Source: Micromonospora lutea
GTDB lineage: Bacteria; Actinomycetota; Actinomycetes; Mycobacteriales; Micromonosporaceae
Assembly (NCBI RefSeq): GCF_016863535.1
Contig: NZ_BOPB01000013.1
Span: forward strand, 248,001-312,000
Reading direction: 5' to 3'
DNA length: 64,000 nucleotides
Below are positions 49,569-56,308 of this stretch, in pieces (position 1 is the stretch's first letter; each line of letters starts with the position of its first letter). A model generated the notes under the pieces. The model ran no database searches and had not been told where the DNA came from. It saw nothing but the letters and a program-made list of their open reading frames with translations. Position numbers and translations under genes: made by a program.

Positions 49569-50132
49569 TCAGCGCCTGGTTTCGTACCTGGTCAGGACCA
49601 CGCCGTCAGGGAACGTGCGGGTCTGGACCAGGGTCAGGTGTACCCACCTGTCCATGGTCGTGAAGAACGGCGTACCCCCACCCACCAGGACCGGATGGGT
49701 GACGATCACGTACTCGTCGATCAGCCCGGCCCGCATGGCGGCTGCGGCGAGCGTGGCGCCGCAGATGTCCATGGGGCCACCGTCCTCGGCCTTCAGCCGG
49801 GTGATCTCGGTGACCGCGTCGCCGCTGACCAGGCGGGTGTTCCAGTCGACCGTGCTGATCGTCGAGGAGAACACCACCTTCGGTATGTCCCGCCAGCGGC
49901 GGGCGTACTCGATTTCCGCCGGCGTGGCACCCGGCCGCTGGTCGGCGGTCGGCCAGTGCGAACTCATCGCCTGCCAGACTTTGCGCCCGTACAGCGCCGT
50001 ACCGGTCGACGCCACCCGGTCGGACCACCACTGGAACAGCTCGTCGCTCGGCACACTCCAGCCGAGATCATCACCGGGTGCGGCGATGTAGCCGTCCAGG
50101 CTCACATTCATGCCGTAGGTCAGTTTCCGCAT
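49569..50132 (-). CDS. RibD C-terminal/dihydrofolate reductase-like protein
   Basis: A 187-residue protein from ATG 50132, with GGGAGG eight bases upstream. The fold is marked by RKLTYGMNVSLDGYIA, ALYGRKVWQAMSSHW, KVVFSSTISTVDW, DICGATLAAAAMRAGLIDEY and HPVLVGGGTPFF. It is an NADPH-binding reductase of the broad dihydrofolate-reductase superfamily. The substrate is unknown. Confidence 0.85.
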   Translation of the reverse strand: MRKLTYGMNVSLDGYIAAPGDDLGWSVPSDELFQWWSDRVASTGTALYGRKVWQAMSSHWPTADQRPGATPAEIEYARRWRDIPKVVFSSTISTVDWNTRLVSGDAVTEITRLKAEDGGPMDICGATLAAAAMRAGLIDEYVIVTHPVLVGGGTPFFTTMDRWVHLTLVQTRTFPDGVVLTRYETRR

Positions 50133-50165
50133 CGTGCCAGCCTCCCGTGAATCGGTACTCGGCAA

Positions 50166-50341
50166 CTGATCCACGAATCCACACCCTGCCGCGGAGTCCC
50201 GCCGCCGTACGACAACGCGGCCACGACACCCGTGGCCTGCACTTCTGCCACCTTGCACCCTCCGTTTGGGTATCCGTTTCGAGTGGACCGGAGGTACCAC
50301 CATGCGAACCACACCGCCACGATCGCCGGTGACCCGCTACC
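50166..50341 (+). repeat. ~180-bp direct repeat, copy A
   Basis: It runs from CTGATCCACGAATCC to GGTGACCCGCTACC and matches 52681-52862 at roughly 85-90% by eye. Both copies contain CTTGCACCCTCCGTTTGGG and a GGAGGTACCACCATG ribosome site with start codon. Here the ATG at 50311 opens a peptide of about a dozen codons ending in TGA. It borders the left side of the toxin-antitoxin patch. Confidence 0.75.
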
Positions 50342-50469
50342 ACTGAGTTTGCCCAGATCACGGGTGCCGGACGGTGCCCGATGACCTCGACTTGCCTGAG
50401 GTTCCGTCGGCATGGTTCACCGGAACGACTGGCCCCGCCGTTCGCGATGTCACCTGAGGCTGGCGGAGA

Positions 50470-50784
50470 TCAGGCGATCTGACGAAGGTCACTGCCGTAG
50501 TCAAAGATGATCCGCATCCGGGCACCGAGCGCTCGCGCGTACCGGCTGAGGGTCGCCACCTCGTTGGCCTCCAGATCACCGTTCTCGATCTGGCTCACCC
50601 GGCCGGGCGTGACTCCCATCAACTCGGCCACCTGCCGTTGGGTGAGACCGAGACGCTTGCGCTCCTCGGCGAGGTGGAACGCGCTGACCCACGCCTCGCT
50701 ACGGGCACGTTCCACATCGAGCGCGTCGTCGTCCCCATCGTGCAACTCGGCGCGGATGTCGTCCCAGTCATGGAAGTCGCTCAT
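50470..50784 (-). CDS. XRE-family antitoxin (HigA-like)
   Basis: A 104-residue protein from ATG 50784, with the cro/CI-type helix-turn-helix LTQRQVAELMGVTPGRVSQIENGDLEANEV and a C-terminal RMRIIFDYG strand. Its start overlaps the stop of a truncated toxin frame by one base (TGATG), the usual toxin-first HigBA order. It probably now acts as a free-standing DNA-binding protein. Confidence 0.82.
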   Translation of the reverse strand: MSDFHDWDDIRAELHDGDDDALDVERARSEAWVSAFHLAEERKRLGLTQRQVAELMGVTPGRVSQIENGDLEANEVATLSRYARALGARMRIIFDYGSDLRQIA

Positions 50785-50963
50785 CAACCCTCCCTCCGTT
50801 TCCTCTCGAAGGCAAGCCAACCCTCGTACGCAACCTCGGCGACCGGGATCGCGTTCTCGTACCAGCGCGTCCAGTCTCCGGCCTTGTTGCCGGCGACCAA
50901 GCGCCCTCGCCGGAGGCGCAGTAACCGCAGCCCCTCGACCGCCGCCAGCTCGCCGACGCGGCC
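50784..50963 (-). pseudogene. RelE/HigB-type toxin, truncated C-terminal fragment
   Basis: The frame ending at 50784-50786 reads GELAAVEGLRLLRLRRGR, LVAGNKAGDWTRWYENAIP and WLAFERKRREG. LVAG-KAG-W-WY-AIP is the C-terminal signature of HigB/RelE toxins found next to such antitoxins. The N-terminal two strands and a start codon are missing. Upstream sequence to 51227 is GC-rich with no coding signal, so the toxin looks inactivated. Confidence 0.7.
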
Positions 50964-51227
50964 GGCGTCCGTTGCCCTACGCCGCGGGCTCGTGGCCGCG
51001 CGGCCCGGCCGGCTGCCGGCCCCACCACAATCCGATCAACGCTGCTGTGGTGCTACGGCGGCCCACCGGGCTTCCCGTCCTCCGCGCCAGCCGCCGGGCG
51101 TGTTGCGTGGCCGGAGTCGGAGCGCCAGCGGAGCGACGGACGCGCGCCCAGGCGGCCGCGGGGGCGGCCCGTTCAGGGCCGCCTTGACCGATGACCGCCG
51201 CGTGCCGCTGGTGCCATGCCCGTTCCG

Positions 51228-51485
51228 CTACCGGTCGCCGTAGTGGTACCGGCAGGCGATGATCTCGACGTCGTCCTTGGTGATCCGGTACACCAGCCGG
51301 TGTTCGCGGTCGATTCGGCGGGACCAGAAGCCGGACAGCTCACCCCGCAGGGGCTCCGGCTTGCCGATGCCCTCGTACCCGTTGCGCATCACGTCCGCGA
51401 TCAGGTCGTTGATGCGCTTGACCAGCTTGCGGTCGGTATGGCTGAGGTACTGGCTCCATGCTGTCGTGGTGAAGACCAGCCTCAC
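51228..51485 (-). CDS. yoeB: YoeB/Txe-type toxin
   Basis: An 85-residue ribosome-dependent mRNA interferase. FTTTAWSQYLSHTDRKLVKRINDLI opens the fold. GIGKPEPLRGELSGFWSRRIDREHRLVYRI carries the catalytic Glu/Arg residues, and the terminal IIACRYHYGDR carries His and Tyr. It overlaps the antitoxin stop by four bases (ATGA). Confidence 0.92.
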   Translation of the reverse strand: MRLVFTTTAWSQYLSHTDRKLVKRINDLIADVMRNGYEGIGKPEPLRGELSGFWSRRIDREHRLVYRITKDDVEIIACRYHYGDR

Positions 51486-51757
51486 GCGACGTCCCGCACG
51501 GTGGCGGGGTCGGTCAGGTCCCGCTCGACGGCGTCGCCCTGCTCAAGCTCGGCGATCGATCGGCGGAGAGCGGCGGCGTTGGCCGGGTTGCGCAGGAGGT
51601 ACTCGGTTTCCTTCATCGCCTCGTACTCGGCAAGCGGAACGATGACCACCGGTTCGTGGCCCGACCGGGTTACCACCACTTCCTCGGCGTCGTTGATGAC
51701 GCTGTCGAGTTCGGCGGCCAGGTTCTGGCGTAGTTGGGTGAAGTTCACGGTCCGCAT
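51482..51757 (-). CDS. yefM: YefM/Phd-type antitoxin
   Basis: A 91-residue protein with the Phd/YefM N-terminus MRTVNFTQLRQNLAAELDSV, VVVTRSGHEPVVIVPLAEYEAM, and a C-terminal toxin-binding tail (ETEYLLRNPANAAAL). It is first in the operon and would repress it together with YoeB. Confidence 0.9.
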   Translation of the reverse strand: MRTVNFTQLRQNLAAELDSVINDAEEVVVTRSGHEPVVIVPLAEYEAMKETEYLLRNPANAAALRRSIAELEQGDAVERDLTDPATVRDVA

Positions 51758-51969
51758 GACGACCTCCAGAGCAGGTACAGAAAACTGTACCCCAGGTGGT
51801 CCGTCTCATCCCTGGCCGATGCTGTACTTGCCTGGCTTGCGGATCTTGGGTCGTGCGCGATGATTCCGACACCACCCCCACCGAGCCGCCGGCCAGTCGC
51901 CGTGATCTAGACCTCGTGGACCTCTCTGGTCAGCGAACCGGCTGCCGAATGACGCTAGGAGCTAGATCC

Positions 51970-51988
51970 GTAGAACATTTAGTTCTAC
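51970..51988. promoter_or_regulatory. Palindromic operator of the vapBC operon
   Basis: GTAGAAC-ATTTA-GTTCTAC, a perfect 7-bp inverted repeat ending ten bases before the antitoxin start. It is placed for autorepression by VapB/VapBC. Confidence 0.75.
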
Positions 51989-51998
51989 ACTTGTCTTC

Positions 51999-52277
51999 GT
52001 GGAACGCATCGGTGTCCGGGAGCTGAACCAGAACACGAGCCAAGTGTTGGCTCGGGTGCGTGGCGGCGAGACCATCGAGATCACCGACCGTGGGCACCCG
52101 ATTGCCCGACTTGTTCCGGTTGGCGACGACAGGTCGGTGTTGGCCAAGTTGGTAGCGGCCGGGCGAGCCGTCGCCCCCACCGGTGGCGGCTCTGTTCCAC
52201 TTCCACCGAAGCTCGGTGACGAGAGTGTGGACGCCGCAGCCTCCCTCGCTGCGATGCGTGACGAGGAGCGCTGGTGA
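51999..52277 (+). CDS. vapB: VapB-type antitoxin (Phd/prevent-host-death fold)
   Basis: A 92-residue protein from GTG 51999. ERIGVRELNQNTSQVLARV and GGETIEITDRGHPIARLVP form the Phd/YefM-like DNA-binding domain; the C-terminal tail (DESVDAAASLAAMRDEERW) would bind the PIN toxin. The stop overlaps the vapC start (GTGA). Confidence 0.9.
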   Translation: MERIGVRELNQNTSQVLARVRGGETIEITDRGHPIARLVPVGDDRSVLAKLVAAGRAVAPTGGGSVPLPPKLGDESVDAAASLAAMRDEERW

Positions 52278-52684
52278 TCTATCTCGACTCCGCCGCCGTC
52301 GTCAAGCTGGTGCGGCAGGAGATGTGCAGCGCCGACCTTGTCTCCTGGCTCAACAAGCACGACGACGTGCCGCTGGTCTCGTCCGCTCTCGTCGAGGTGG
52401 AAGTACCCAGAGCACTGCGCCGATCAGCTCCGCAAGCTTTGATCGGAGTGCCAGCTGCGGTCGGACGGCTGTTCCGACTGGAGATCGACGGCACGATCCG
52501 GGCGACCGCAGCCGCGTTCGCCGATCCGACACTCCGCAGCCTTGACGCCATCCACCTGGCCACCGCCCAGGTGCTGACCAACGAGTCCGGCGCGGCACTC
52601 ACCGCCTTCGTCACCTACGACCGGCGGCTGCTCGAATGCGCCAAGGAAGCAGGACTGCCCGTAGCAAGCCCCGGCCAGAACTGA
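52274..52684 (+). CDS. vapC: VapC PIN-domain toxin ribonuclease
   Basis: A 136-residue PIN domain with the acidic quartet in IYLDSAAVVKLV, SSALVEVEV, LRSLDAIHLATA and FVTYDRRL. It cleaves specific RNA, often tRNA, when released from VapB. The last bases merge with the start of repeat copy B. Confidence 0.92.
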   Translation: MIYLDSAAVVKLVRQEMCSADLVSWLNKHDDVPLVSSALVEVEVPRALRRSAPQALIGVPAAVGRLFRLEIDGTIRATAAAFADPTLRSLDAIHLATAQVLTNESGAALTAFVTYDRRLLECAKEAGLPVASPGQN

Positions 52685-52862
52685 CCCACGAATCCACCAC
52701 CCTGCCGCGGAGTTCCGCCGCCGTACGGCAACGCGGCCACGACACCGGCCGTGGCCTGCACTTCTGCGACCTTGCACCCTCCGTTTGGGTATCCGTTTCG
52801 AGTGGGCCGGAGGTACCACCATGCGATCCAACCGGCGACGATTGCCGGTACCCCGTTACCCC
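52681..52862 (+). repeat. ~180-bp direct repeat, copy B
   Basis: It starts on the vapC stop codon and matches 50166-50341. Here the shared GGAGGTACCACCATG leads into a longer open frame (from 52821) reading MRSNRRRLPVPRYP that continues to 53063, antisense to the SEC-C gene remnant. The pair encloses 2.3 kb of toxin-antitoxin genes. Confidence 0.75.
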
Positions 52863-52938
52863 TGCCGCGAACAGGAGCGCTGGCAGGTAGGGCTGCGTCG
52901 TGACGAACTCTCGCATGCGGCGCGTCGGAGGACGCCGC

Positions 52939-53566
52939 TCAGACCGTCCGCCCGCAACACTTCTTGTACTTGGCTGTCGATCCGCACCAGCATGGGGAGT
53001 TCCGCGGTGGCGGCCACGCGATGGTGTGCTCCTCGGAAAGGGTCTCGCTGTAGCGGACCTTGAGCGCTGGATCGAGAGGCGACTCGCCGGTCTGGTCCGC
53101 GAACTCACAGAGATCGGCGACAGTTGCCGGCACCACCCGGATGGCTGGCACACCGCCGTTCGCCAACTCACGCCACCGGCGCTCGGCAGCCTGATAGTGC
53201 TCGTCGTCGGCCATGTCGTGCTCATGCGGCCACCGCCGTCGCGCCTCGGCCCGTTCCTGGCGTTGGAAGATCAGCATCCGCACTTGTCGTGGCACTCGTT
53301 CAGAGGCCACGGCGTCCCGCACACCATCCGCGTCAACAAGCCGCTGCCGCTGTGGCGGTGCCGCCGGAGCCAACTCATCGGCGGCATCCGGCACCAGGCC
53401 CAACTGGCGACGGACCTCCCGGCGGCCGCGAATCATCACCGAGGACATCTGCATCCAACCATCCGGGCCGCGAAGCGCCTGCAACTCCTCAGCCGATCTC
53501 ACCTCGCTCGTCCGGATACTGCTCGACCTCAGCCTCAAGGGCTGCAGCCTCGTCAGCCACACTCAT
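52939..53566 (-). pseudogene. SEC-C zinc-motif protein with internal deletion and frameshift
   Basis: The C-terminus ends NSPCWCGSTAKYKKCCGRTV, a clear SEC-C metal-binding motif, preceded by WMQMSSVMIRGRREVRRQLG and ADDEHYQAAERRWREL. The natural N-terminus MSVADEAAALEAEVEQYPDE lies in another frame from ATG 53566 and reaches a stop after 25 codons, right where the longer frame picks up EELQALRGPDG. Related proteins, as I recall them, carry a TPR-like region between these parts. The simplest reading is deletion of that middle with loss of frame. Confidence 0.65.
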
Positions 53567-53626
53567 CGACACGGCACCTACCGTACTGAATGCCTTGACG
53601 CCATCAGGCACGGAGAGCCAGGGGCG

Positions 53627-53914
53627 TCAGGAGCGGTACACATCCCTTCGATGATCAATGTCCACAACAGTCACGCTGCGGTTGTCGTCGTCGATGCGGT
53701 AGATGATCCGGTAGGTGCCTCGCCGGGCGCTGAACCGATCCGACAACGGCGGCAACAAACGCTTCCCGACCCGGTAGGGCTCTCGCACCAACGGCCCGGT
53801 CATGAACTCGTACGCGGCGACAGCGACGGCCTCCGGCAACCGTTCGGCGAGCGCTCGACGGACGGTCGGCGTGGTGCGCAGCGTGTACGGATCTTCCGGC
53901 AGCCGGGGGCTCAC
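53627..53914 (-). CDS. RelE/ParE family toxin
   Basis: A 95-residue protein. YTLRTTPTVRRALAERLPEAV starts the helix pair; REPYRVGKRLLPPLSDRFSARRGTYRIIYRIDDD and VTVVDIDHRRDVYRS form the typical RelE sheet with Arg and His/Tyr residues. The start overlaps the antitoxin stop by four bases. Confidence 0.9.
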   Translation of the reverse strand: MSPRLPEDPYTLRTTPTVRRALAERLPEAVAVAAYEFMTGPLVREPYRVGKRLLPPLSDRFSARRGTYRIIYRIDDDNRSVTVVDIDHRRDVYRS

Positions 53915-54195
53915 GCGGCCGAGGCGCGACGGGCTCGAATGGTTTCCGCAAGCTGGTCGGCGGACACCTCTTCTCCGCGGGCCAGTTCCGCGTCGGAGTC
54001 GGCCAGACGCCGCAGGGTGCCCGCATCCCCGAGAACCGCGACGGTTTCCTCCAGACGCTCCAAATCCTCCACCGACACCAGCACGGCGGACGGCCGACCA
54101 TGCACGGTCACGGTCACCCGTTCGTGGTGGTCGTGCACCCGCCCCACCAGCTCAGAGAGCCGAGTCTTCACTTCCCCCAACGGTAACGTGGTCAT
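53911..54195 (-). CDS. Phd/YefM family antitoxin
   Basis: A 94-residue protein from ATG 54195: TTLPLGEVKTRLSELVGRV and VTVTVHGRPSAVLVSVEDLERL are the Phd/YefM fold, followed by an acidic C-terminal tail. It precedes and is coupled to the RelE-type toxin. Confidence 0.9.
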   Translation of the reverse strand: MTTLPLGEVKTRLSELVGRVHDHHERVTVTVHGRPSAVLVSVEDLERLEETVAVLGDAGTLRRLADSDAELARGEEVSADQLAETIRARRASAA

Positions 54196-54308
54196 GGTCA
54201 CAAGTATGACCAAAATCCGCTGGGACGTCCACCGTTCCTCCAGACACCACGCCGATGGTTCGCATGGTGAACACACGTCGACACGAAACGGCAGGTCAGA
54301 AAGTTGCG

Positions 54309-54340
54309 TGGGCCGCCAGGGACTCGAACCCTGAACCCTT
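54309..54340 (-). repeat. tRNA 3'-end fragment, probable attL of the AICE
   Basis: On the minus strand it reads CAGGG-TTCGAGT-CCCTG (a perfect T-arm) followed by GCGGCCC and A, the 3' acceptor strand and discriminator of a tRNA. No D-arm or 5' acceptor strand GGGCCGC is found to the right. This is the usual leftover of integration at a tRNA 3' end. The tRNA identity cannot be read. Confidence 0.65.
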
Positions 54341-54465
54341 CTCGCGCCCGGTGGATCAAGGCGAATCGGGCGGATCGACTACTTGAGCTGGGCGGGAGTC
54401 GTCAGCGCCTTACGACGTTTTACACCCGTTTCTGGGCTCAGTTGTGCCGGATCTGTGCCCGATGA

Positions 54466-54744
54466 TCATGCATTGGGCATCGACGGTTGTTCGCTGTCCG
54501 GCTTGACGAACGTTCCGCGCTGCGGCACCACGAACAGCACGCCCTGGTCCACGAGCACGGCGATAGCACGTCGCACGGTCGCGCGAGCAAGCCCGTACTC
54601 CTGAACAAGGTGAGCCTCGGACGGGATGGCCCGGTTGGGCTGCCAGTCGCCGCGACGGATCCGGGCCGCCAAGATGCCGGCGAGTTGCCGGTAGGGCGGC
54701 AGCGGCGCGCCGTGGTCGATGTCGCCGTCTGGGTCGGGCTCCAT
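54466..54744 (-). CDS. Small GntR-family regulator
   Basis: A 92-residue protein with a GntR winged helix only: YRQLAGILAARIRRGDWQPNRAIPSEAHL, EYGLARATVRRAIAVLVDQGVLFVVPQRGTFV. It lacks a UTRA effector domain, unlike the longer KorSA-type repressors. It is first inside attL and likely controls element transfer or the divergent gene at 54947. Confidence 0.88.
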   Translation of the reverse strand: MEPDPDGDIDHGAPLPPYRQLAGILAARIRRGDWQPNRAIPSEAHLVQEYGLARATVRRAIAVLVDQGVLFVVPQRGTFVKPDSEQPSMPNA

Positions 54745-54946
54745 GTTATGGACGCTAGAAGTCTCGACACGAGCCGCTGCGATCTTCTACGTCTCTAGAC
54801 GTAGGTAGACCACGATTGGTACGGTGCGGCCATCCCGCTGTGCTGGTCGTGGAGGACCCGAACTCGCCTCGGTGCGGCGGTACCCCCTGCCCGGTCGGTC
54901 TTCCCCGTACCGACCGGGCAGGGCTCAGCGGCGAGGAGGCGCGGTG

Positions 54947-55186
54947 ATGGCGGAAGTTCGGCCCCCGGTCTCTGGTCAGGAGTTTTGGATCACCCGTGAC
55001 GCATCCGTGCAGTTCGCGGGCCGAAGCTTCCTGTTTCGAGTGATCTCGGTCTGCCCAAAGCCCACCTATGACGGTTGGGTTTGGCTGACCGGATACGTGC
55101 TAGACAGGCGAGGCACCGCGATAGACAAGCGGGAAATCTTCGTGCAGCTGGTCGGTCTTCGCCCAGCTCAACGCGTTGTCCGGTAG
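54947..55186 (+). CDS. Conserved small AICE protein (79 aa)
   Basis: ATG 54947 lies seven bases after GGAGG. The product has FWITRDASVQFAGRSFLFRVI and WVWLTGYVLD, a compact beta-rich pattern. Similar small proteins recur on actinobacterial integrative elements. Function unknown. Confidence 0.7.
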   Translation: MAEVRPPVSGQEFWITRDASVQFAGRSFLFRVISVCPKPTYDGWVWLTGYVLDRRGTAIDKREIFVQLVGLRPAQRVVR

Positions 55187-55205
55187 CCAGCGACGCGCAT
55201 CCTGC

Positions 55206-55766
55206 CTAGTCCTGCTGCTGCTGGCAGGCACTGGCGCGGACGTGGCCACCGCACCACGGGTATGGGTCGACGGACCACACGCGCCACCCGCCGTCATCAC
55301 GACGCGTCTCGAACCGCCACGGGTGCGAACTGCCGTGCATCATGAGTCCCCCGGCATCGACGGACCACCACACCGGGTAAACCTCGGTCACCACCTGGGC
55401 GCGGTCGTCGGCCTGGTCCTCAACGACAAACGACCTCGTGCTCACCTTCGAGACGCCCGGGTCAGTGCGGCTGACGTCGCGCCGAATGCTTCGCCACTCG
55501 TCGACCAGCTCGTCACGGCGATCCGATGCCAGCGCCGCCCGTAGCCCCAGCTCCTCGCCAGACGACACGGCGAGCATGAAGACATTGACAGCGGCGGCCG
55601 GTGTCGGCTGTCCCTGCTCCGCCTGGCGTGTCTTCACCATCAACCATCCCGCTCCGGCGGCTGCGGCGGCCACCGGGGCGGCGGTGCACAGCACCAGTGC
55701 GGCGGCGAACAGCAGTACCCATCGACGCGGCCGGCGGTGCGTCTTCGTGTCCTCCCCCAAGGTCAT
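55206..55766 (-). CDS. Membrane-anchored exported protein of the AICE (186 aa)
   Basis: A basic N-terminus (KTHRRPRRW) and one helix (LLFAAALVLCTAAPVAAAAAGAGWLMV) precede an extracytoplasmic domain with TRSFVVEDQADDRAQVVTEVYPVWWSVD and GGWRVWSVDPYPWC. It resembles NTF2-like accessory proteins on integrative elements. Role unknown; surface exclusion or transfer support is speculation. Confidence 0.65.
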   Translation of the reverse strand: MTLGEDTKTHRRPRRWVLLFAAALVLCTAAPVAAAAAGAGWLMVKTRQAEQGQPTPAAAVNVFMLAVSSGEELGLRAALASDRRDELVDEWRSIRRDVSRTDPGVSKVSTRSFVVEDQADDRAQVVTEVYPVWWSVDAGGLMMHGSSHPWRFETRRDDGGWRVWSVDPYPWCGGHVRASACQQQQD

Positions 55767-56308
55767 TTCCGCACGATAGATCGACTAGTCGGCTTTCGTG
55801 TTGCGGACCCTGGCCCCGACGGACACCGCCACAGCGGCGCAGTTGACCTAACCTCGCCCGACACGAACCCGGCTCCTGGGGTCGAAGCTGGTCCCCGACG
55901 GCCACCCCTCCCCCTCCCAGGTGAGCAATTGACCTGACCTTGAGCGGCTGTGACGTCGGCTCCTGGGCGACCCGCGCACCCTCGGCGGCCATCGCCCACA
56001 TGCTTGGGGCTTGCCGGTCAACCCTGGCGCGGCATTCTCGGACCTGCCTTCGACGGGCGCCGGCAGCTCTTGGCACGCCTCACTGCCGTTTCGCCTCGCT
56101 GGCTGCTGGTTAAGTTCCACCGGCTTGCATGTCGCGCCGCGTGCGCCGGGACGTGACCGGCCGCCAGGCCGCATGCGCGGCCCGGCGCTGACGCGGCGGC
56201 GGGCCGCAGGCCCGCCCTTGACCAAGTAAAGAAAGTCTGAACACGCTACGCTCCGGCCACGATTCAGCTAGTGCCACGGGGTTGCCGTGTACGGGCACGA
56301 TTCGCAGT
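55767..56308. other. 542-bp non-coding region of the AICE
   Basis: No convincing gene is seen. It contains spaced TTGACC elements: AGTTGACCTAACC near 55841, AATTGACCTGACC near 55927, the reverse form near 56013 and CTTGACC near 56217. A perfect 16-bp palindrome GGCCGCATGCGCGGCC lies at 56167-56182, and a hairpin GGCGGGCC-GCA-GGCCCGCC at 56198-56216. GGCTCCTGGG occurs twice (55870 and 55957). These may be operators or a transfer site (clt-like). Confidence 0.45.

Noticed and set aside
50311..50346. Short peptide gene after the repeat-A ribosome site
   Set aside because: It has about a dozen codons and the frame is not kept in repeat copy B, so translation of a conserved product is unsupported. 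It is recorded as part of the repeat.
51030..51227. Possible small gene between the broken HigB and YoeB
   Set aside because: GC-rich frames on both strands lack ribosome sites and any family pattern; treated as non-coding.
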